5,373 nucleotides of DNA from Anaerolineales bacterium (GTDB lineage: Bacteria > Chloroflexota > Anaerolineae > Anaerolineales > E44-bin32). Within the stretch, counting starts at the first letter, position 1, and each line of letters opens with the position of its first letter. The notes beneath the pieces are model-generated. The model was given only the letters and a program-made list of their open reading frames with translations. It was not told the DNA's origin and ran no database searches. The position numbers and the translations under genes are program-made. The stretch is from the NCBI GenBank assembly GCA_030668545.1, contig DAOUTT010000169.1, positions 1 through 5,373 of the forward strand, in the 5' to 3' direction. Of this stretch, positions 1 through 5,236 are shown one piece after another.

Positions 1-47
1 AGAGATGATTCGGCTTCGGAAGGTTTGTAGCTCGTATCGTAGCATAG

Positions 48-79
48 AAAACCCATCCCGAAAGGAGGGGATGGGTTTT
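48..79. terminator. Bidirectional intrinsic terminator ending the minus-strand operon
   Basis: A perfect 12-bp inverted repeat (48-59 with 68-79) encloses an 8-nt loop. The stem is GC-rich at the loop end and A/T at its base, so a run of four U leaves the hairpin on either strand (TTTTGTT on plus, TTTTC on minus). It lies about 60 bases past the stop of the last minus-strand gene (142). It probably terminates that operon and also any plus-strand gene entering from the left edge. Function is inferred from structure only. Confidence 0.8.
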
Positions 80-83
80 GTTC

Positions 84-100
84 CTGAAGGGTGCCTTCAG
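84..100. repeat. Short hairpin, 7-bp stem with 3-nt loop
   Basis: CTGAAGG and CCTTCAG form a perfect 7-bp stem around the loop GTG. It sits between the terminator at 48-79 and the hairpin at 104-133. No U-tract follows it, so by itself it is not a standard terminator. It may pause polymerase or stabilise the 3' end of the minus-strand operon mRNA. Confidence 0.5.
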
Positions 101-103
101 TGT

Positions 104-133
104 GGGCTTCCGGCAACATATCTCCGGAAGCTC
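104..133. repeat. Hairpin just after the last minus-strand stop codon
   Basis: GCTTCCGG (106-113) and CCGGAAGC (124-131) form a perfect 8-bp stem with a 10-nt loop. A G-U and a G-C pair can extend it at the base (104-105 with 132-133). It begins nine bases downstream of the minus-strand stop at 142-144. With 84-100 and 48-79 it makes three consecutive stem-loops in the operon's 3' untranslated region. Role unknown; 3'-end stabilisation is plausible. Confidence 0.5.
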
Positions 134-141
134 GCGCCCGC

Positions 142-561
142 TTAGGCAGGTGGTTTGCGAGATCTTCGCATACGTAATTGGTTGCGTCCCTCCCGACGGT
201 TATATTCCATCTCATCCATCACTTTGTGCATGATGACAAGTCCCAAACCGCCAATAGGCGGATCATCAATCGGCGGGTCGAGTTTGGTGGGGCAATTTAC
301 AGGATCGAACGTCGGAGCATCATCCCATAATTCAATTGTGATATTGTCAGGTTCAGTTTGGACTGAGACTTCGATCTCCCCGGTCGAATCATCGCCATAG
401 CCATGCAGAATGATGTTTTCGCAAGCTTCACTGACAGCCAATTCGCATGCGTAGCTTTCCATTTCGTCAAAGCCTGCATCCTGGGCTGCCTCTTGAATGA
501 AGCGACCTACGCGTTCTATCTGATCAAGGTGACTATCGATCTTCATATGTGTCTTCACCAT
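142..561 (-). CDS. ATP-binding anti-sigma factor / serine kinase, RsbW-SpoIIAB-like
   Basis: This 139-residue protein is a single GHKL/HATPase_c domain of the small anti-sigma kinase type. The N-box is clear around residues 40-56, with E45, N49 and H53 in a SEACENIILHGYG context, so ATP and Mg binding is expected. The G1-like box is WDDAPTFDP (79-87), where the usual glycine after Asp-Asp is alanine. The G2-like box is GGLGLVIMHKVMD (104-116). Known family members bind a sigma factor or another partner and phosphorylate an STAS antagonist. Here the STAS protein is encoded six bases upstream in the same operon, so the two are very likely partners. The start is uncertain: the ATG at 561 has a poor ribosome-binding site and probably depends on coupling to the STAS gene, while an in-frame ATG five codons later (546) follows a GGTGA sequence. 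No sigma factor gene lies in the window, so the output target is unknown. Confidence 0.88.
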   Translation of the reverse strand: MVKTHMKIDSHLDQIERVGRFIQEAAQDAGFDEMESYACELAVSEACENIILHGYGDDSTGEIEVSVQTEPDNITIELWDDAPTFDPVNCPTKLDPPIDDPPIGGLGLVIMHKVMDEMEYNRREGRNQLRMRRSRKPPA

Positions 562-567
562 GATCCG

Positions 568-900
568 TTAGAATGCGGCAATTGCCGTTTCGCGATCGGG
601 AAACTGTTCAAATAGAACTTCCAAGCCCGCGATCTCAAGTGTTTCTATTACCTGCTGGCTGGGTTGGGCGATTACAATCTTTCCCCCGGCGTTTTTAACG
701 GTTTTCCTCGCATTTACCAGGACACGCAATCCTGCGGAGGAGATAAATTCAATACCGGAGAAATCGAGGGCGATATTGACTTTGCCCTGTTCCATTTCCG
801 CCTGTAAAGTATTTTCGAATTCACTATATGTTACAGAATCAACGCGCCCTGTAACCGTCACTACAGTAACGCGTTTATATCCTTGTACGTTAATTTCCAT
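568..900 (-). CDS. STAS-domain anti-sigma factor antagonist (RsbV/SpoIIAA-like)
   Basis: This is a 110-residue, single-domain STAS protein of standard length for the family. The signature DFSGIEFISSAGLRVLV spans residues 46-62. Aligning on the glycine with SpoIIAA (DSSGLG) makes S55 the expected phosphorylation site, with S54 in the place of the SpoIIAA aspartate. In known systems the dephosphorylated form binds the anti-sigma kinase and releases its sigma factor, and kinase phosphorylation switches it off. The kinase candidate is the next gene downstream. The start is well supported by an AAAGGAG ribosome-binding site six bases before the ATG. The gene begins 15 bases after the polyprenyl synthase stop. 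No PP2C/RsbU-type phosphatase is encoded in the window. A role in a pathway other than sigma control is possible. Confidence 0.92.
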   Translation of the reverse strand: MEINVQGYKRVTVVTVTGRVDSVTYSEFENTLQAEMEQGKVNIALDFSGIEFISSAGLRVLVNARKTVKNAGGKIVIAQPSQQVIETLEIAGLEVLFEQFPDRETAIAAF

Positions 901-915
901 GATCGTCTCCTTTTA

Positions 916-1887
916 TCAGGCACTGCGATTGACAACATATCGGGCGAGTTCGTAAAGCGCATCACGCTCGGGCTTATCCGGCATTAATTCTAACTGGGCC
1001 TCACCGGTTTTCGCGAATTCATCCGCTTGTTGAAGGGCACGGTTTATTGCAGAAGAACTACGAATATCCTCGATAATTTGTTCAAGTTCGTTTTCTTTGA
1101 CTTGCATCTTCTGCAATCTTTCGATAAGCATTTTACCGTTGGATTGATCTTCGAGGAAATATAGAGTCGGGAGCGTAATTAATCCGTGGCGCAAATCGCT
1201 AGCTACAGGTTTTCCGATTTGGCTTTGCTCACCCGTGAAATCCAGCACGTCATCGACAATTTGGAATGCGAGACCAATGTAATAGCCATACAGCTTCATC
1301 GCTTCTACTGTTCCTTCGCTCGCCCCACCGAGAACTGCAGCGCCCTCTGTCGCCACTTCGAATAGGGAAGCGGTCTTTGCGTAGGTCCGGTCCAAGTATG
1401 ATTGGTGGGTCGTAACGAACTCCTGGTTGAATAACTGCGTGATCTCGCCGCCTACAACTGTCATAAGCCCGCGGGCAAAGGAGTCCATAAGGACAAGCGA
1501 TTCGGTGGCTGCGGCAAGGCGCGCTGCACGGGCGAAGATGTAGTCCCCGGCAAGAACCGTAGCCCCCTGAGTCCATTGGGCATTCAGGGTCGGGAAACCT
1601 CGTCTGAGCAAGGAGCCATCGATAAGATCGTCATGCACAAGTGTTGCCGTATGAAGCATTTCAATGGCAGCAGCGTGCACCGTAATCCGGTCTATATCTG
1701 CGTTGAGCATCAAGCCGATGAGAATTGCGGCAATCGGACGGATGCGCTTGCCACCCGAGGAGAGCAGATGATCAATGGCCTTGTCCAGGTTGGCGTGATG
1801 ATGCCCCGCGCTCTGGCGCATGGCGAGCTCAACTTCCTCAAGATAAGGACGGGTCAGATCAATGAATGTTGCGGTTTGTGATGTCAT
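916..1887 (-). CDS. Long-chain polyprenyl diphosphate synthase
   Basis: This is a trans-isoprenyl diphosphate synthase that condenses isopentenyl diphosphate onto an allylic primer, making the side chain of quinones or another polyprenyl product. Residue numbers here follow the longest reading (ATG at 1962, 348 codons). The substrate-binding GGKRIRP is at 70-76, the first aspartate-rich motif DDLID at 111-115, and the second DDVLD at 237-241. The residue five before the first motif is small (A106), which in this family usually allows long products. In the conserved stretch after the second motif (GKPVASDLRHGLITLP) the usual lysine of the G-K pair is leucine. I choose the internal ATG at 1887, giving 323 residues. 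It cuts the overlap with the upstream tatD gene to 29 nt, and the domain begins only a few residues later. The 1962 start would add a Ser/Gln-rich tail and overlap conserved tatD codons by 104 nt; 1914 is a third option. Confidence 0.9.
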   Translation of the reverse strand: MTSQTATFIDLTRPYLEEVELAMRQSAGHHHANLDKAIDHLLSSGGKRIRPIAAILIGLMLNADIDRITVHAAAIEMLHTATLVHDDLIDGSLLRRGFPTLNAQWTQGATVLAGDYIFARAARLAAATESLVLMDSFARGLMTVVGGEITQLFNQEFVTTHQSYLDRTYAKTASLFEVATEGAAVLGGASEGTVEAMKLYGYYIGLAFQIVDDVLDFTGEQSQIGKPVASDLRHGLITLPTLYFLEDQSNGKMLIERLQKMQVKENELEQIIEDIRSSSAINRALQQADEFAKTGEAQLELMPDKPERDALYELARYVVNRSA

Positions 1888-2686
1888 GTGACCATTGGAA
1901 TAGTTTTCCTGCATTTTTTGTTGTTGCCCGTATTGTGTTGAACTCGTCATCGCGGATGTCATTCACCTTCTGGGCGATCCACTCGAGATGCGCGGGTTCA
2001 TTTCTTCTTCCTCGGCGTGGTTCCGGTGTCAGATAGGGAGAATCGGTCTCAATAACCAGCCGGTCAAAAGGTAACTGTGAGACAATATCGCGAAGCGTCT
2101 CGGCTTTCGGAAAAGTAATCGGTCCTGCAATCCCAATGTAAAAACCCTGCTCAATCGCTTTTACCGCAGAATCCAAATCTGCAGAGAAGGCATGCAACAC
2201 GCCTGCACGGGCCGAAAGTGTGGGGGGTAGATTGAGGATCCATGTATTCAAGTGTTCCAGTATATCCCCTATCGCTTCACGGTTATGGATCAGAACCGGA
2301 TATTTCAATGCGCTCGCGATTTCGAGCTGGTCAGCGAAGGCGATCCTCTGCTTCTCTGGCGGCGAAAGGTTACGATAGTAGTCTAGGCCAATTTCACCAA
2401 TGGCAACGACTTTCGGTGATTGCGCAAGGCTTGCAACTTCATCGGCAAGGGCTGGCGACCATTGACTCACGTTATGAGGATGGATGCCTACAGCAGCAAA
2501 GACATCATCGTGCTTTTCCGCAAGTTCGATCGCGATCTGACTTGTCTGGAGATCAACCCCCGGAATGAGTATCCTCTCCACTCCTGCCGACCTTGCCCTA
2601 CCCAGAACTTCCTCCCGGTCGGCGTCATACACCGGCAGGTTCAAGTGGCAATGAGTATCCACCAATATGGTTGGATGCTCGCTCAT
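1859..2686 (-). CDS. TatD-family metal-dependent hydrolase (putative deoxyribonuclease)
   Basis: This 275-residue TIM-barrel protein of the amidohydrolase superfamily has the full set of TatD metal ligands. These are H12 and H14 in DTHCHL, E98 in GEIGLDYY, H134 in VLIHNREA, H165 in GVLHAFS and D215 in ETDSPYLTP. Known TatD proteins are cytoplasmic, divalent-metal-dependent DNases linked to DNA repair or turnover. Some members act on other substrates, so the exact substrate is open. The last ten residues (after KLFQW) extend slightly beyond the usual end. The ATG overlaps the upstream mutase stop in an ATGA arrangement, with a GGAG four bases before the ATG, indicating translational coupling. 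The 3' end overlaps the polyprenyl synthase start. Confidence 0.93.
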   Translation of the reverse strand: MSEHPTILVDTHCHLNLPVYDADREEVLGRARSAGVERILIPGVDLQTSQIAIELAEKHDDVFAAVGIHPHNVSQWSPALADEVASLAQSPKVVAIGEIGLDYYRNLSPPEKQRIAFADQLEIASALKYPVLIHNREAIGDILEHLNTWILNLPPTLSARAGVLHAFSADLDSAVKAIEQGFYIGIAGPITFPKAETLRDIVSQLPFDRLVIETDSPYLTPEPRRGRRNEPAHLEWIAQKVNDIRDDEFNTIRATTKNAGKLFQWSHDITNRNIH

Positions 2687-4110
2687 TTAACTCCGACCAA
2701 CTTGAGACCATCTTCAAGCAGAGGCTTAACGCGATCTGCCTGAGTGGTTTCACAGTATACGCGAACGATGGGTTCGGTCCCAGAAAAACGGACCAGGAGC
2801 CAGCCGCCATCCTCAAGCGAGAATTTATAACCATCCACCTTTAGGATGTCTGTCACCTTCAAACCTCCAACTTCTTTCGGTTGGGCATTGGAGATATTCT
2901 CTTCATATTCCGCCCGTTTCTCGGGGAACAGAGGTGTGTCGATCCGATCGTAGTAGTGGGGACCAACTTTCTCGAAGAGCAGTTCGACCAGCTGGCTTGG
3001 TTTTCGATCGAGACGAACCATCATATCTAAGAGATACAATCCAGCCAGTATGCCATCCCGCTCGGGGACATGACCGCGGAAGGCATAACCGCCGGATTCC
3101 TCGCCGCCGACCATGGCATCAACTTCGAGCATCTTCGGCGCAACATATTTGAAACCAACACCAGTTTGGAAAACCGGGACATCATAGATCTCTCCGAGTT
3201 TCTCGAGCATCGAAGTAGTTGAGAGAGTCTTGACAATTGGACCACGTTCCCCTCTGGCTTCAAGAAGGTAGTACGCGAGAAGCCCAAATACACGCAGCTG
3301 GTTGACGAATTTCCCATGTTCGTCACCCAATCCAACCCGATCGGCGTCGCCATCAGTGATGAGCAGCACATCGGCATTTTCTTCAACGGATCGCTGCAGG
3401 CCCACATCAATATTGGGTGGGATCGGCTCCGGACGTGTCATCTCGGGGAATATCGGATTGCGTGTATTGTGGATCTCAATCACCTTAGTGGAACCGCCAG
3501 ACAGGAGCTTCGAAAACCATCCAGCGCCATTTCCCCACATAGCATCTACCAAGATTGTTAAACCTGCGTCTCGAAGAATGTCTAGATCCACCAGCTTCTC
3601 CAGCTGGGCGAAGTACGCTGGGCTGGCATCGAAACGCTCAACTGCACCAGAAGCAAGCGCCTCGCGGATATTCACGCGTGGGATATTCTGATCGTCATCG
3701 GGAATCCCGGCCTCGATGATTCCCAGGCCTTCAGGGTCGATCGCTCCACCATATTGATCTCTTACTTTAAAGCCATTATCGGATGATGGGTTATGGGATG
3801 CGGTTATATTTATCGCTCCTGCGGCACCCTGATGGACCGCGGAGTAGGAGATCGTTGGTGTGGGGGAAGGACCATCCGTGAGAAGCACGTGGAAACCGTG
3901 GCCGGCCATCACCTCTGCCGCAGATTCCGCAAAGGCCTGTGACGCAAAACGCTTGTCGTAACCGATGACTACTGGTTTCTCCGATCCTTCAACCTTAAGA
4001 AGGTACTTAGCAAAACCATGACTGCACCGGCGGACAGCTTCAAAAGTATAGTTTTCGGCTATTCGCCCTCTCCAGCCGTCTGTACCGAATTTGATCGGAT
4101 TCCGTGTCAT
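2683..4110 (-). CDS. Phosphoglucomutase/phosphomannomutase family protein
   Basis: This 475-residue alpha-D-phosphohexomutase has all four family domains. FGTDGWRG is near the N-terminus (8-15). The phosphoserine loop TASHNP has S105 as the catalytic serine. DGDADR (253-258) supplies the three metal-binding aspartates. The sugar-binding loop is GEESGG (336-341) and the phosphate-binding loop is RFSGTEP (441-447). Members interconvert hexose 1- and 6-phosphates through a bisphosphate intermediate. The GEES-type loop is closer to glucose-type mutases than to GlmM (GEQSG), so a role in glucose-1-phosphate/nucleotide-sugar supply is likely, but mannose or dual specificity cannot be excluded. The ATG follows a strong GGGAGG ribosome-binding site four bases away. 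It is the first gene of the minus-strand operon, and its stop overlaps tatD by four bases. Confidence 0.93.
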   Translation of the reverse strand: MTRNPIKFGTDGWRGRIAENYTFEAVRRCSHGFAKYLLKVEGSEKPVVIGYDKRFASQAFAESAAEVMAGHGFHVLLTDGPSPTPTISYSAVHQGAAGAINITASHNPSSDNGFKVRDQYGGAIDPEGLGIIEAGIPDDDQNIPRVNIREALASGAVERFDASPAYFAQLEKLVDLDILRDAGLTILVDAMWGNGAGWFSKLLSGGSTKVIEIHNTRNPIFPEMTRPEPIPPNIDVGLQRSVEENADVLLITDGDADRVGLGDEHGKFVNQLRVFGLLAYYLLEARGERGPIVKTLSTTSMLEKLGEIYDVPVFQTGVGFKYVAPKMLEVDAMVGGEESGGYAFRGHVPERDGILAGLYLLDMMVRLDRKPSQLVELLFEKVGPHYYDRIDTPLFPEKRAEYEENISNAQPKEVGGLKVTDILKVDGYKFSLEDGGWLLVRFSGTEPIVRVYCETTQADRVKPLLEDGLKLVGVK

Positions 4111-4166
4111 TCTGCCTCCCTGGATATCGGAGTTAGTTTGCCAGCGAGTGGGCGTTTATGAGAAGC

Positions 4167-4194
4167 AGGCCAGGCGAACATCTTGACCTGGCCT
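4167..4194. repeat. GC-rich inverted repeat in the mutase leader
   Basis: AGGCCAGG (4167-4174) and CCTGGCCT (4187-4194) form a perfect 8-bp stem around 12 bases. It lies 57-84 bases upstream of the mutase start, so it is probably within the 5' leader of the minus-strand transcript. No U-tract follows on either strand, which argues against a plain terminator. It may be a leader hairpin or a protein-binding dyad. Confidence 0.45.
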
Positions 4195-4243
4195 CGCAAG
4201 AGAATAAGGCGCTTACGCCCAATGTGATACGAGTTCAAAGGTC

Positions 4244-4266
4244 GGTACAGTTGCATTCAACTGACC
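4244..4266. repeat. Near-perfect dyad in the divergent intergenic region
   Basis: GGT-(A)-CAGTTG and CAACTG-ACC are complementary around a 4-base centre (CATT). They give a 9-bp stem with one unpaired A at 4247. The dyad is near the middle of the region between the two divergent operons. Its size and symmetry fit a dimeric regulator's operator or a leader hairpin of the minus-strand transcript. No regulator can be named from sequence. Confidence 0.45.
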
Positions 4267-4296
4267 AATAGGATACGGATGTACATCAACCGAAAG

Positions 4297-4302
4297 ATTA
4301 TA
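4297..4302 (-). promoter_or_regulatory. Possible -10 box for the minus-strand operon
   Basis: The minus strand reads a perfect TATAAT here, about 190 bases before the mutase start. No convincing -35 hexamer lies 16-18 bases upstream and there is no extended -10 TG. A weaker alternative on the same strand is TTGAAT (4260-4255), 17 bases before TGAACT. Both are tentative. Confidence 0.2.
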
Positions 4303-4332
4303 CCGTGAAAGAAAGCATGGGACTAGAGAAGG

Positions 4333-4361
4333 TTGTCAAAGAGGGGTGTTCATGATAAACT
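4333..4361 (+). promoter_or_regulatory. Candidate sigma-70 promoter for rpsF-ssb-rpsR
   Basis: TTGTCA (4333-4338, five of six to consensus) is followed after 17 bases by TAAACT (4356-4361, four of six). Transcription would begin near 4368, leaving a leader of about 90 bases before rpsF that contains all the secondary structure at 4374-4454. No better-spaced pair was seen closer to rpsF. Confidence 0.45.
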
Positions 4362-4373
4362 TTTCCCTGTTGC

Positions 4374-4454
4374 AACGCCTGTACCCAGGCGTTCTTTCCG
4401 CTCTCAACCAGCTTCGCCCGAAGTTGTTGTGAGGGTAAACCCGAGGAAAGGAGG
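4374..4454 (+). promoter_or_regulatory. Structured rpsF leader, candidate S6:S18 autoregulatory element
   Basis: Three pairings can be drawn. A 5' hairpin has a 7-bp stem (4374-4380 with 4387-4393). A long hairpin at 4401-4433 pairs CTC with GAG, then after a T-T mismatch a 10-bp stem with one bulged C and a GCCC loop. The tract TTCTTTCC (4392-4399) can also pair with GGAAAGGA (4445-4452), with one G-U, enclosing the long hairpin and covering most of the Shine-Dalgarno AAAGGAGG (4447-4454). A CCG triplet (4398-4400) abuts the long hairpin on its 5' side. Published work describes an S6:S18-binding motif with a conserved CCG in rpsF leaders of many bacteria. The position, the CCG and the masked ribosome-binding site fit that model, but I could not match a covariance model by eye. 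Confidence 0.5.
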
Positions 4455-4460
4455 ACCTCT

Positions 4461-4751
4461 ATGCGCAATTACGAAGTTGCATATATTGTTGACCCCGATG
4501 TAGATGAAGAAGGCCTTGAAGAACTCGAGGGAAAAATCACTGGTTGGATTGATGCTGCTGGTGGCAAGATCGGGGAAATCGACCGTTGGGGGAAGCGTCG
4601 GCTTGCTTATCCTATCAACAAGAAAAATGAAGGTTATTACATCTTCATTCAAGCCGAAATGCCAACAGACGCGCCCATCGCAGTCGAGCGAGATATGAGT
4701 TTGAATGAAGAACTCATGCGCTTTATGGTGACGCTCCAAGAGACGACTTAA
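4461..4751 (+). CDS. rpsF: 30S ribosomal protein S6
   Basis: This 96-residue protein is the usual length for bacterial S6 without the long acidic tail of enterobacteria. It starts MRNYEVAYIVDPD and carries the conserved WGKRRLAYPI (43-52) and NEGYYIFIQAE (56-66) segments of its ferredoxin-like fold. S6 binds S18 on the platform of the small subunit near 16S helices 22-23. The ATG lies six bases after a strong AAAGGAGG, which may be masked by leader structure. It is the first gene of the plus-strand operon, followed by ssb and rpsR in the widely conserved order. Confidence 0.97.
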   Translation: MRNYEVAYIVDPDVDEEGLEELEGKITGWIDAAGGKIGEIDRWGKRRLAYPINKKNEGYYIFIQAEMPTDAPIAVERDMSLNEELMRFMVTLQETT

Positions 4752-4799
4752 CCCGTTTTCTCGATATTTTACCTGTATCGTTTGTAAGAGCAAAGCGAG

Positions 4800-4824
4800 A
4801 TGAGTCGAGGTATTAAACAAGTTA
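4800..4824 (+). other. Displaced N-terminal codons of ssb, one frame off
   Basis: ATG at 4800 opens the reading M-S-R-G-I-K-Q-V, which matches the usual start of bacterial SSB proteins just before the MIIGHLGRDPE segment. In this frame translation continues only to a TGA at 4848-4850. The matching continuation begins at 4825 in the next frame. Ignoring one base around 4822-4825 (for example A4824) restores a single SSB reading frame of 130 codons. This is either a sequence or assembly indel or a real shift. Confidence 0.75.
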
Positions 4825-5193
4825 ATGATCATCGGCCACCTGGGGCGTGATCCTGAAATGCGTTATACCCCTTCTGGTAAACCGGTCACAACTTTTAGCG
4901 TTGCCACATCACGAACATGGCACTCCGCTGATGGTGAGCGCCATGAAGATACAGAGTGGTTTAATGTCGTAGCCTGGGGGGGATTGGCTGAGATATGTAA
5001 CCAGCATCTTCATAAAGGAATGCAGGTTTACGTTGAAGGTCGGCTGCAGACTCGACGTTGGGAAGACGCAGAGGGGAATAAACATTTCACAACGGAGCTT
5101 GTTGCCAAAGAGATGATTATGCTTGGCGAGAAGAAAGATACACTCCGCACGAGTTTTGAACAGGACGAGGAAGAAGGCGAGTTCCCCTTCTAA
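4825..5193 (+). CDS. ssb: Single-stranded DNA-binding protein, N-terminus out of frame
   Basis: The open frame gives 122 residues. The OB-fold core is clear: GHLGRDPEMRYTPSGKPV (4-21), FSVATSR (24-30), EWFNVVAWGGLAE (44-56) and GMQVYVEGRLQTRRWED (65-81). The C-terminal tip EEEGEFPF has the acidic-then-PF ending through which SSB recruits replication and repair partners. The linker between core and tip is very short (about 20 residues), so the protein is compact compared with E. coli SSB (178 residues). SSB coats single-stranded DNA during replication, recombination and repair. The ATG at 4825 is a poor start: the nearest ribosome-binding-like GAGG is about 14 bases away and the first strand would be missing. 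The true start is probably 4800, with a one-base frame break near 4824. The gene sits 48 or 73 bases after rpsF, depending on the start used. Confidence 0.9.
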   Translation: MIIGHLGRDPEMRYTPSGKPVTTFSVATSRTWHSADGERHEDTEWFNVVAWGGLAEICNQHLHKGMQVYVEGRLQTRRWEDAEGNKHFTTELVAKEMIMLGEKKDTLRTSFEQDEEEGEFPF

Positions 5194-5236
5194 AAACTTA
5201 TGCATCTGAATTTGAGATAAGAATGGAGAGATTGCT

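Noticed and set aside
1..30. Possible C-terminal end of a plus-strand gene (reads RDDSASEGL then TAG)
   Set aside because: Only nine codons are visible, with no recognisable motif. The downstream bidirectional terminator is consistent with a convergent gene, but this alone is not enough to annotate one.
576..587. 12-bp perfect palindrome CGGCAATTGCCG near the STAS gene end
   Set aside because: It lies in the coding sequence (Ala-Ile-Ala codons) with no loop, so it cannot form a hairpin; it is most likely incidental.
3302..3691. Plus-strand open frame of 129 codons inside the mutase gene
   Set aside because: It lies wholly antisense to well-conserved mutase codons, shows no recognisable domain, and has low-complexity Ser/Arg composition typical of antisense frames.
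4183..4210. TTGACC followed by TAAGGC as a plus-strand promoter
   Set aside because: The -35 is good but the -10 matches at only two positions, and the start would lie more than 240 bases from rpsF; the pair at 4333-4361 is better.
4111..4460. A tRNA or other RNA gene in the 350-base intergenic region
   Set aside because: No cloverleaf, no T-loop with a flanking stem, and no riboswitch core could be recognised on either strand; only the dyads, promoter candidates and rpsF leader described are supported.
4404..4832. Minus-strand open frame of 142 codons across rpsF
   Set aside because: It is antisense to rpsF and its leader, both strongly supported on the plus strand, and the translation shows no family features.
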